Part shown: positions 1-6,399 of the stretch, in pieces
Numbering within the stretch: position 1 is the first letter of the stretch
Layout: each line of letters starts with the position of its first letter
NCBI GenBank assembly: GCA_902475785.1
Contig: CABSAN010000065.1
Location: 1 to 11,010, forward strand
DNA length: 11,010 nucleotides
Direction of reading: 5' to 3'
Source: an uncultured Collinsella sp.
GTDB lineage: Bacteria > Actinomycetota > Coriobacteriia > Coriobacteriales > Coriobacteriaceae
Notes under the pieces: generated by a model
What the model saw: the letters and a program-made list of their open reading frames with translations, nothing else
The model's database searches: none
Told to the model about the DNA's origin: nothing
Position numbers and translations under genes: made by a program

Positions 1-67
1 GTCATGCCGAAATGGCGCGAAGCACGCGCTTGACAAAACTATAGAGACACGTCCCGGAAAAATCATG

Positions 68-1558
68 CTAGGCAGTGTATGCAATCGTTGATTTGACAGC
101 GTGGCGCCAGCCGGCGATCTTTTTGGCGCGTTCGTCGGCGGTCATGGCGGGCTCCACGATGCCGCGGGCGCCGTAGACGTCGACGACATCGCGCGTGTAC
201 ACGCCCAGCGCAATGCCGCAGGCCCAGGCCGCACCCAGACCGCTCATCTCGTCGTTGCTCGCGATGCGAATGGGCGAACCAACCAAGTCGCTCTCAAACT
301 GCATCAGGTACGCGTCGCGCGTGGGACCGCCGTCAACACGAAGCTCGGCCAATGCCGCGCCCGAATCCTCGACCATCGCATCGATCACGTCAAAGATCTG
401 ATAGGCAATCGACTCGTCGGCGGCCTTCACGAATTCCGCGCGACCCGTGGTGCGCGTCATGCCAAAGACGCAGCCCTCGGCGTCACTCGCCCAGTGTGGC
501 GCGCCCAAACCGGTAAACGCCGGCACAAAGTAGACGCGGCTCGCCGGATTGGCGGCGTAGCACAGGTCGGTGACTTCCTCGGGGTTGTTGATGAGCTCCA
601 GGTCGTCGCGCAGCCAGGTCTTGACGGCACCGGCGTAGCTCACGTTGCCCTCGAGCACGTACTCGGTCACGCCGTCCATGCGCCATGCAAGCGAGCTCGA
701 AAGCCCGTGCGAGCTGGCGACGAACTCGTCGCCGACGTTCATCATGACCGAGCTGCCGGTGCCATAGGTCGCCTTGGCCATACCGCGGCTGTGGCAGCCC
801 TGCGCGAACAAGGCCGCGTGGCTGTCGCCCAGCACGCCGTGAATGGGCACGGGCGCCGGCAAAAAGCCGCCCAGATTCGTCGTGCCGAACAGGCCGTCCG
901 AATCGGTCACCTGCGGCAGGCAGGCCACGTCGACGCCAAAGGCCTCGCACACCGGCTCGCTCCAGCAGCCACGGCGCAGGTCAAAGAGCTGCGTGCGGCT
1001 GGCGTTGGACCAGTCACAGCGGAACTCCACGCCGCCCGTGAGCGTCCAGACCACCCAGGCATCGATGGTGCCCAGGCAAAGCTGGCCCGCTGCCGCGGCC
1101 TCGGCAGCCGCGGGAACGTTCGCGAGAATCCAGGCCATCTTGCCCGCCGGATAGTAGGGCGAGAGTACCAGACCCGTCGTGTCGCGCACCAGGTCGGCCA
1201 CACCCTCGCGCGCGGCCAGCTTGTCGCACAGCTCGCGGGCGCGGGCGCACTGCCACACCACGGCGTCGCACAGCGGCTCGCCCGTCGTGCGGTTCCAAGC
1301 AACGGTGGTCTCGCGCTGGTTGGAGATGCCGATGCCGGCGATGTCGGCCGGATCGACCCCGGTCTCCTCCACCACGGCACGCGCCACGGCCAGCACATTG
1401 GCGGCAATCTCGGCCGGATCATGGCTCACCCAGCCGGCCTCGTTGACGATCTGGCGATGCGAACGGTCGGCACGATGAATCAAATGGCCGCCCTCGTCCA
1501 CCAGCAGCGCCTTGGTGCCCTGCGTGGATTGATCGATTCCGATGATGTATTTGCTCAT
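68..1558 (-). CDS. FGGY-family carbohydrate kinase, glycerol-kinase-like; probable ketose kinase of the operon
   Basis: This 496-residue ATP-dependent cytoplasmic sugar/polyol kinase has the usual length of the FGGY family. The N-terminal actin-like domain opens with GIDQSTQGTKAL (7-18). The glycerol-kinase-like block SNQRETT (79-85) and VVWQCAR (100-106) follow, then SPYY (133-136), SNASRTQLFDL (184-194), and GDSHAAL (244-250) with the catalytic-base candidate D245. The C-terminal ATPase domain has ATYGTGSSVMMN (263-274) and RVDGG (407-411). The E. coli GlpK glycerol contacts R83, E84, W103, Y135 and D245 appear matched by R82, E83, W102, Y135/Y136 and D245, from manual alignment. A standard pipeline would therefore call it glycerol kinase. 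It is the last gene of the isomerase and split-transketolase operon, which argues that its true substrate is the ketose made by the isomerase; a D-apulose-type kinase is the leading idea. The start has a good AGGAG site five to six bases upstream. Family assignment is very secure; substrate is inferred. Confidence 0.93.
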   Translation of the reverse strand: MSKYIIGIDQSTQGTKALLVDEGGHLIHRADRSHRQIVNEAGWVSHDPAEIAANVLAVARAVVEETGVDPADIAGIGISNQRETTVAWNRTTGEPLCDAVVWQCARARELCDKLAAREGVADLVRDTTGLVLSPYYPAGKMAWILANVPAAAEAAAAGQLCLGTIDAWVVWTLTGGVEFRCDWSNASRTQLFDLRRGCWSEPVCEAFGVDVACLPQVTDSDGLFGTTNLGGFLPAPVPIHGVLGDSHAALFAQGCHSRGMAKATYGTGSSVMMNVGDEFVASSHGLSSSLAWRMDGVTEYVLEGNVSYAGAVKTWLRDDLELINNPEEVTDLCYAANPASRVYFVPAFTGLGAPHWASDAEGCVFGMTRTTGRAEFVKAADESIAYQIFDVIDAMVEDSGAALAELRVDGGPTRDAYLMQFESDLVGSPIRIASNDEMSGLGAAWACGIALGVYTRDVVDVYGARGIVEPAMTADERAKKIAGWRHAVKSTIAYTA

Positions 1559-1663
1559 GTACTCTCCTGTCTCCCCCGCCGATTCAAAAACTAAAACCTG
1601 ACGGACAAGGAGCGAGCGACCACCAAGTGCCGCAGATTGCCGTGAAAGAGGAGCGCCGCGTAC

Positions 1664-1677
1664 TTTGCGTACGCAAA
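1664..1677. repeat. 14-base perfect palindrome between transketolase C-subunit and kinase genes
   Basis: TTTGCGTACGCAAA is perfectly self-complementary and sits in the 174-base gap (1559-1732) that interrupts an otherwise tightly packed operon. It could be an operator for a dimeric regulator, or a small RNA hairpin (5-bp stem, GUAC loop) affecting expression of the downstream kinase. It does not match the TAAAC-type half-sites found upstream of the operon. There is no T-tract after it on the minus strand, so it is not a normal terminator. I see no confident promoter or open reading frame in the rest of the gap. Confidence 0.5.
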
Positions 1678-1732
1678 CGACGGTTTGAACGGCAAGGTGC
1701 GGTGCTTGGCGGCCGCGCAGTGTCTGTGTCTA

Positions 1733-2671
1733 CTAGTTGCCGAGGAAGTCGGCGACCGTCTTGGCGATTCCCTCGCCCGTCAGGCCGTAGTGTGCAAAGA
1801 CCTCGGGGCTCGTGCCGGTGATGACCGGCGCGTCGGGCAGGGAGAGGCACTTGACCGGACGCGGGCAATGCTCGCCCACCACCTGCGCGACCATAGAGCC
1901 CAAGCCTCCGAAGGGGCTGTGCTCCTCGACGGTCACGACGGCGCGCGTGGCGCCGGCTGCCTCAATCACGGCCTCGGTGTCGAGCGGCTTGACGCAGTAC
2001 ATGTCGAGCACCGTTGCCGAGATACCCTGCTCGGCCAGCAAATCGGCGGCGTCCACGGCGTGGCGGACCATCTCACCGGTGGCGACAAGCGTCACATCGG
2101 TGCCGCGACGCACCCAGGTGGCACGATCCATCTGGAACGGGCACTCGTCCTCGGTGTACACGTCCTCGACCGGATTGCGACCCACGCGGATATAGGCCGG
2201 CTTGTTATCGGCCACCAGGGCACGCACGAGCTCGGCGGTCTGGAAGCGATCGCTCGGCAGATACACGCGCATGTTGGGAATCGCGCTCATGGCGGCGATA
2301 TCCTGCGCGGAGTGGTGGCTCATACCCAGGGCGCCGTAGGACACGCCGCCCGAGATGCCGATGAGCTTGACGTTGGTGTTGGAGTACGAGACGTCGACTT
2401 TGCACTGCTCATACGAGCGCGTGGTCACAAAGGACGCCGGCGAGGCAGCCCAGGCTTTCTTGCCGCACGAAGCCATGCCGGCGGCGATGCTCACCAGGTC
2501 CTGCTCGGCGATGCCGACCTCAACGGACTGCTGGGGATACTGATCGAAGAACGGCGTGAGCGACGCGGAGCCGCGGGAGTCGGAGCACAGGACGACGATA
2601 TCCTTATCGGTCTTCGCGGCCTCGAGCAGCGTGTCGCAGATAACCTTGCGATTGGCGATCTTGTTAGCCAT
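1733..2671 (-). CDS. Transketolase, C-terminal subunit (split transketolase)
   Basis: This 312-residue protein is the pyrimidine-binding plus C-terminal half of a thiamine-diphosphate transketolase. Residues about 5-165 form the pyrimidine-binding domain. They contain VGIAEQD (52-58), whose E56 is the expected glutamate that activates the thiamine aminopyrimidine, and SHHSAQD (118-124). Residues about 185-312 form the transketolase C-terminal domain, with VTVEEHSPFGGLGS (246-259). The start is placed at the MANK methionine: an AAGGAGG ribosome site lies just upstream, and homology begins there, so an 18-residue upstream extension was dropped. Its ATG overlaps the stop of the N-terminal subunit gene by 8 bases (ATGGCTAA), implying translational coupling and equimolar subunits. 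It must pair with the N-terminal subunit to form active sites at the interface. The operon context suggests a dedicated ketose-phosphate substrate rather than housekeeping pentose phosphate work. Confidence 0.94.
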   Translation of the reverse strand: MANKIANRKVICDTLLEAAKTDKDIVVLCSDSRGSASLTPFFDQYPQQSVEVGIAEQDLVSIAAGMASCGKKAWAASPASFVTTRSYEQCKVDVSYSNTNVKLIGISGGVSYGALGMSHHSAQDIAAMSAIPNMRVYLPSDRFQTAELVRALVADNKPAYIRVGRNPVEDVYTEDECPFQMDRATWVRRGTDVTLVATGEMVRHAVDAADLLAEQGISATVLDMYCVKPLDTEAVIEAAGATRAVVTVEEHSPFGGLGSMVAQVVGEHCPRPVKCLSLPDAPVITGTSPEVFAHYGLTGEGIAKTVADFLGN

Positions 2672-3500
2672 TGATGGCCTCCTTATGGGCAGCGAAATCG
2701 GCGATGATCTGGGCATATTCCTCATCGTTGGGCAGGTGATGATGCCAGCTGGCCTTGTCCTCCATGACGGGTGAGCCGTAGCCCTTCACCGTGTTGAGGA
2801 TGATGACCGTGGGCTTACCCTTGGTCTCGGCAGCAAGCGTCAGCGCAGCGTCAATAGCCTGGACGTCGTTGCCCGGAATGGACAGCACGTTCCACCCAAA
2901 GGCAGCCCAGCGCTCCTCCTGCGAATCCTGCTTCATGACGTCCTCGGTGCTGCCGCTGATCTGCAAGCGGTTGCGGTCCACGAGCGCGCACAGGTTATCG
3001 AGCTGGTAGTTGCCGCCGCTCATGGCGCCCTCCCAGACCGAGCCCTCGGCAAGCTCGCCGTCGCCCATGATGGTGTAGACGCGGTAGTCGCGGCCGTCCA
3101 TCTTGCCGGCGAGCGCCATGCCCACGGCAACGGGCAGGCCGTGACCCAGCGAGCCGGAGTTCATCTCGATGCCCTTGAGCTTGTTGTTGGGATGGCCGAT
3201 GTAGGGGCTGCCGAACTTGGAGAAGCGGGCCTTGACGTCGTCGAGGTCAAGATAGCCCTCGTGGCAGAGCACCGCGTAGTAAGCCTCCATGGCGTGGCCC
3301 TTGGAGAGCACGAAGCGGTCGCGGTTGGGATCGTCGACGGTCTCGGGCGAAATGTTGAGATGGTTGGCGTAGAGGGTCATGAGGGCGTCGATCACCGACA
3401 TGTCGCCGCCGATGTGGCCGCCAGCGCCAGCCATGATGATATCGACGCAATCGCGGCGAAGATCCCAACGCAGGGACTCAAGCTCTTCGATAGTTGCCAT
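2664..3500 (-). CDS. Transketolase, N-terminal (thiamine-diphosphate-binding) subunit
   Basis: This 278-residue protein corresponds to the diphosphate-binding half of transketolase, the usual size for the stand-alone form. The thiamine/Mg motif is clear: GDGELAEGSVWE (146-157) through DRN (175-177), where GDG and N177 would hold the metal. Histidines typical of the active site are present at GGHIGGD (H29), SKGHAMEAYY (H69), IGHP (H103) and GSLGHGLP (H120). The start ATG has a GAGGAGAG ribosome site and lies 2 bases after the isomerase stop codon. The gene overlaps the C-terminal subunit gene by 8 bases. Together the two subunits would transfer a two-carbon ketol unit from a ketose phosphate to an aldose phosphate such as glyceraldehyde 3-phosphate. 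Assignment as a split transketolase is very secure; the donor ketose is inferred from the neighbours. Confidence 0.95.
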   Translation of the reverse strand: MATIEELESLRWDLRRDCVDIIMAGAGGHIGGDMSVIDALMTLYANHLNISPETVDDPNRDRFVLSKGHAMEAYYAVLCHEGYLDLDDVKARFSKFGSPYIGHPNNKLKGIEMNSGSLGHGLPVAVGMALAGKMDGRDYRVYTIMGDGELAEGSVWEGAMSGGNYQLDNLCALVDRNRLQISGSTEDVMKQDSQEERWAAFGWNVLSIPGNDVQAIDAALTLAAETKGKPTVIILNTVKGYGSPVMEDKASWHHHLPNDEEYAQIIADFAAHKEAING

Positions 3501-3502
3501 TT

Positions 3503-4903
3503 CTACTCTCCTCGCAGGTAGGCTTTAACGTCTTCTTCGATGGGGTCGTACAGGTCGGGCTGGATGCCGATGTACTTGCACGCCTCGTAGAGCACCGGCA
3601 CCACGTTGGCGTGAATAGCGACGCAGTGGTGGATGTAGGGGCCCTCGACAATCTTGGCCTCGAGGCGCTTGAGGTTCTCGACCTCGACCCACAGATAGGT
3701 GCCCATGCCGGCCGGGCCGTCGATGCCGCGGGCGTTGCCCAGCAGCAGCGAGTACTCGCCGTTGTCGCCGTCAAAGCGGGCAAGGGTGAGGTCACCGTGC
3801 TTGGCCTCGGCCGTCAGCGCACCGGGGTGATCGAATGCCAGCGGGTAGGTGAGCTTGGGCTTGACGGCCGCGCAGCTGCAGGGCCAGGGGCCGCAGTGCT
3901 GCAGCAGCTCGCCGTTCTCGTTATCGGGATGGCGCACGGTCCAGTCGGCGAACATGCCGCGATGACGGCCAAGATCGGCTGCCTCGACCATGAGCGCGGT
4001 GATGGCGCCGTGGATGTCGGTTTCGCAGACGATAGGGATACCCATCTCGTTGAGGATGGCGTTGGCGGCGCAGGGCATAATGCCCAGCTCGTCCTGCAGA
4101 GCGTTCCAGCACTGGATGGCTCCGGCGTTGCAGCCGTATTTCTCGACCAGGCTCTTCATGGCGATGGCAAGACCGGCGACCGCGGGGACCTTGTCCTCGG
4201 GGATGCAGATCTCAAAGCTGTCGGCGATGTGGGCGAGCATGGCGGTCATGGCCTGCTCGTCGGCCTGGGCGTCGCGCACGGCTTGGACAAGCTCGGTCAT
4301 GGGGATGGGCGAAAGCTGGATGTTGAACTTCTCGAGCAGCTCGCCCTCGTTGCACATGGTCGACCAGAAGTCGAAGGGGCGGGTGGCCATCTGCAGGATG
4401 CGGGTGTGCTTGAAGGTCTTGACCACGTTGCACACGGCCAAAAAGTCCCAGACGCCGCGCTCGAACTCGGGGTCGGTCAGACGGCAATTGGTCATGTAGG
4501 TAAAGGGCACCTGGAAGCGGCGCAACACTTTGCCGGTGGCGAACAGGCCGCACTGGCTATCGCGCAGACGGGTGCCGTCGGGCTCGGGGCGCTCGTCGCG
4601 CGGGCCCCACAGTAGCACGGGCAGGCCGAGCTCGCGGGCAAGGCGAGCGCAAACGTACTCAGTGCCAAAGTTGGCGTGGCACAGCATGATGCCATCGACG
4701 CCCTCGGCGCGGAACTTCTTGACGATAGGCTCGATATGGCTGTCGTCGAACAGCAGGCCCTCGTCATTGATGTCATCGATATCCACGATGTCGACGCCGA
4801 TCTCGCGCAGGCGATCAGCCGTAAGGCCGCGATACTTGATCGCGTCCGGCGCGCTAAAGATACTGCGGCGCGTGGGCACAAAGCCGAGCTTGATCTTGTC
4901 CAT
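3503..4903 (-). CDS. L-fucose/L-arabinose isomerase-superfamily protein, probable aldose-ketose isomerase
   Basis: This 466-residue cytoplasmic protein has the fold pattern of the L-fucose/L-arabinose isomerase superfamily, which uses Mn2+ to interconvert aldoses and ketoses. An N-terminal Rossmann-like part (LGFVPTRR at 6-13, then GVDGIMLCHANFGTEY at 68-83) leads to a middle domain with ATRPFDFW (173-180). The likely metal-binding part has CETDIHGA (293-300) and a late GPYIHH (421-426). By comparison with E. coli FucI, an acidic residue near 294-296 and a histidine at 425/426 are plausible metal ligands, but I could not align them formally. It is shorter than FucI (about 590 residues) and near AraA length (about 500). 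The ATG is preceded by a strong AGGGGAGGA site. It is the first gene of the operon, so it should carry out the first step, supplying the ketose to the downstream kinase and split transketolase. Substrate unknown; D-apiose or a related pentose is the best guess. Confidence 0.85.
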   Translation of the reverse strand: MDKIKLGFVPTRRSIFSAPDAIKYRGLTADRLREIGVDIVDIDDINDEGLLFDDSHIEPIVKKFRAEGVDGIMLCHANFGTEYVCARLARELGLPVLLWGPRDERPEPDGTRLRDSQCGLFATGKVLRRFQVPFTYMTNCRLTDPEFERGVWDFLAVCNVVKTFKHTRILQMATRPFDFWSTMCNEGELLEKFNIQLSPIPMTELVQAVRDAQADEQAMTAMLAHIADSFEICIPEDKVPAVAGLAIAMKSLVEKYGCNAGAIQCWNALQDELGIMPCAANAILNEMGIPIVCETDIHGAITALMVEAADLGRHRGMFADWTVRHPDNENGELLQHCGPWPCSCAAVKPKLTYPLAFDHPGALTAEAKHGDLTLARFDGDNGEYSLLLGNARGIDGPAGMGTYLWVEVENLKRLEAKIVEGPYIHHCVAIHANVVPVLYEACKYIGIQPDLYDPIEEDVKAYLRGE

Positions 4904-4923
4904 GTACGTCCTCCCCTAATCAC

Positions 4924-5058
4924 ATGTTCAGTAAACAGACGCATGTTTCGTTTTGTTCTGTTTACTAAATGTTTTACTCTTCTGTTTAGAAGTTTAGCGC
5001 GAAAGTCCCGTAAACGGTAGAGAAATCAGCCTAAACGGTATGTAAACAATCTGAACAT
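4924..5058 (-). promoter_or_regulatory. Operator/promoter region of the isomerase-transketolase-kinase operon
   Basis: This region is densely packed with TAAAC/GTTTA half-sites, at 4932, 4960, 4984, 4992, 5011, 5032 and 5043. AGTAAACAGA (4930-4939) and TCTGTTTACT (4957-4966) form a perfect 10-bp inverted repeat. TAAACGGTA occurs at 5011-5019 and again at 5032-5040, exactly 21 bp apart. ATGTTCAG (4924-4931) and CTGAACAT (5051-5058) bracket the cluster as an 8-bp inverted repeat. The same half-site occurs in the promoter of the adjacent LacI gene, so this is the likely binding region of that regulator. No strong promoter stands out; the best minus-strand candidate is TTTACG (5009-5014), an 18-base spacer and TCTAAA (4985-4990), which would lie inside the half-site cluster and so be open to repression. 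Confidence 0.65.
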
Positions 5059-5069
5059 ACAAGGGCAAC

Positions 5070-5098
5070 AAAAAGAGGGCCCCGAAGGACCCTCTCTT
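5070..5098 (-). terminator. Rho-independent terminator of the LacI-family gene
   Basis: Read on the minus strand, GAGGGTCC-TTCG-GGGCCCTC forms an 8-bp stem (one U-G wobble) closed by a UUCG tetraloop and followed by TTTTT. It lies 63 bases past the regulator stop codon and separates the regulator transcript from the isomerase operon promoter. Confidence 0.88.
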
Positions 5099-5161
5099 GG
5101 TAGCGTTATGTACGGTTGCCTTTGGCGGACTTTTCCGCTCTGAGGTCTGGCGCCGTTCCGC

Positions 5162-6172
5162 CTAGATTTCACGCACGCTCTGGCGCTCGACAAAATAGGT
5201 CGACACGGCCGTCTTGCAGGTATAGCTCTTGGGATTGCGGATGTTGCCCACCAGACGGCGCACCGCGATCTCGCCCACCTCGTGCTTGGGAACGTGCACC
5301 GTGGTGAGCGGCGGGTTGGAGAAGGCGCCCAAAGACAGGTCGTCAAAGCCGATGATCGAAACATCCTCGGGCACGCGAATACCGTGCTCGTTGAGCGCGC
5401 GCATGGCGCCTACGGCGAGCACGTCGTTCTCGGCAAAGAAAGCCGTCGGCAGGTCGTCGCGCGAGACGCTGTCGAGCCACGCGCCCATGTCGCGATAGGC
5501 ACCCTCGAGCGTGGTGCCCAGCGTGGCACGCCATGCCGGATTGGCTTCGAGGCCCGCATCCTCAAGCGCTTGGCGATAGCCGCGCTCGCGGTCCTTAAAG
5601 TTGCGGATACGAAGGTCGCCCGCCAGATAGCCGATTTGCTTGTGACCTTTCTCGATAAGGTAGTCCACGGCACGCAGCACCGAATCGGTGTTGGCAATAA
5701 CTACGGCATCAAAGTACTGACGATCGCTCCAGCCATCGAGCACGATCAGGTGGGCGGCAGCGTTGGCAAACAAGGCGTAATCTTCCTCACCCAGCTCGGT
5801 ACCCATCAGCACGATAGCGGCGGCCGGATCGGCAATCAGGCCCTCGACCTGCGGGCGCACGGCGTCCAGGTCGCTAAAGCCGAGCGAGACAAAGCTCGTG
5901 CTCATGCCGTGACGGCGCGCCTGGCGCTCCACGCCCTCGATGACCGCGGGATGGAAGGTGCTCTCGTCCAAGATGGCGCCCGTCTTGCGCGCAAGCACAA
6001 ACTGGATGCTCTCGAGCTGCGTCGATTGCTGGTAGCCGAGCGACTGTGCGCACTCCAGGATGACCTTGGCGGTCTCCTCGCTCACGCTACGCTTGCGGTT
6101 GAGTGCGTTGGACACGGTCGCAGGCGAAAAACCGGTGATGCGGCTGATCTCGCGAACACTTGCTTTGGCCAT
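5162..6172 (-). CDS. LacI-family transcriptional regulator, probable repressor of the isomerase operon
   Basis: This 336-residue DNA-binding protein has an N-terminal LacI helix-turn-helix, VREISRITGFSPATVSNALN (6-25), followed by SVSEETAKVILECAQSLGY (29-47). The periplasmic-binding-protein-like sensor domain runs to the C-terminus, with FFAENDVLAVGAMRAL (245-260) and VSIIGFDDLSLGAF (271-284), both typical. The start is the MAKAS methionine because the helix-turn-helix begins there and an AGGGGG site precedes it; a 27-residue upstream extension was discarded. The usual hinge sequence after LGY (roughly PNxxAR) is replaced by QQSTQLESIQ, a feature I recall from a subgroup of Gram-positive LacI proteins. 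It is encoded directly upstream of the isomerase operon, in the same direction, with its own terminator. Shared half-sites in both promoter regions suggest autoregulation plus control of the operon. The inducer is probably the operon's sugar or its ketose, by inference. Confidence 0.95.
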   Translation of the reverse strand: MAKASVREISRITGFSPATVSNALNRKRSVSEETAKVILECAQSLGYQQSTQLESIQFVLARKTGAILDESTFHPAVIEGVERQARRHGMSTSFVSLGFSDLDAVRPQVEGLIADPAAAIVLMGTELGEEDYALFANAAAHLIVLDGWSDRQYFDAVVIANTDSVLRAVDYLIEKGHKQIGYLAGDLRIRNFKDRERGYRQALEDAGLEANPAWRATLGTTLEGAYRDMGAWLDSVSRDDLPTAFFAENDVLAVGAMRALNEHGIRVPEDVSIIGFDDLSLGAFSNPPLTTVHVPKHEVGEIAVRRLVGNIRNPKSYTCKTAVSTYFVERQSVREI

Positions 6173-6233
6173 TGTTCCCCCTAGTAACGGCCGTGGCGGA
6201 GCATCGGGGCCTGACCGCCCCGTGACTCGACAA

Positions 6234-6289
6234 CTAAACGACCGCAAATTCAATCTAAACAGAGTAGTAAATGTTTATGAGCTAGTTTA
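6234..6289. promoter_or_regulatory. Probable LacI-family operator cluster upstream of the regulator gene
   Basis: Half-sites TAAAC/GTTTA occur at 6235, 6256, 6273 and 6285. CTAAAC at 6234-6239 and 6255-6260 are exactly 21 bp apart, the same spacing as the TAAACGGTA pair upstream of the isomerase operon. The 6273 site falls on the -10 element and the 6285 site falls in the spacer of the predicted promoter, which is where an autorepressor would bind. Confidence 0.6.
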
Positions 6290-6301
6290 GCCTGTTGTCA
6301 A
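6273..6301 (-). promoter_or_regulatory. Predicted promoter of the LacI-family gene
   Basis: On the minus strand a consensus -35 TTGACA (6296-6301) is followed by a 17-base spacer and an imperfect -10 ATAAAC (6273-6278). Transcription would start near 6265, leaving a leader of roughly 90 bases before the ATG at 6172. Confidence 0.6.
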
Positions 6302-6349
6302 GCGAAGTGGCACGACTATTCCCCCAACGGGCACATTTACTCGGTAGCT

Positions 6350-6388
6350 AAAAAAGCCCCGTCCCAAATTGACTACATGGGGCGGGGC
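6350..6388 (-). terminator. Rho-independent terminator of the ribokinase-nucleoside hydrolase operon
   Basis: On the minus strand, GCCCCGCCCCA and TGGGACGGGGC form an 11-bp stem with one mismatch, around an 11-base loop, followed by six T. It lies just 11 bases past the nucleoside hydrolase stop codon and isolates this operon from the LacI-family gene. Confidence 0.9.
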
Positions 6389-6399
6389 GCGGAAATCTA

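Noticed and set aside
15..35. GCGCG/CGCGC short hairpin and a TTGACA hexamer at the left edge
   Set aside because: The hairpin has a 5-bp stem without a T-tract past the kinase gene, and no -10 lies at proper spacing after the TTGACA, so neither a terminator nor a promoter is supported.
101..1594. Plus-strand 497-residue open frame opposite the kinase gene
   Set aside because: It is antisense to a fully conserved FGGY kinase; its histidine/arginine/alanine-rich translation matches no family and is a by-product of high-GC codon use.
3494..4615. Plus-strand 373-residue open frame opposite the isomerase gene
   Set aside because: Antisense to a convincing gene, low-complexity G/L/V/D/H-rich translation, no domain pattern, no sensible start signal.
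5125..5138. Small hairpin GCGGA-CTTT-TCCGC after the LacI-family stop codon
   Set aside because: The stem is only 5 bp with no T-tract; a much better terminator follows at 5070-5098.
5282..6184. Plus-strand 300-residue open frame opposite the LacI-family gene
   Set aside because: Antisense to a complete regulator with clear helix-turn-helix and sensor motifs; no recognisable protein features.
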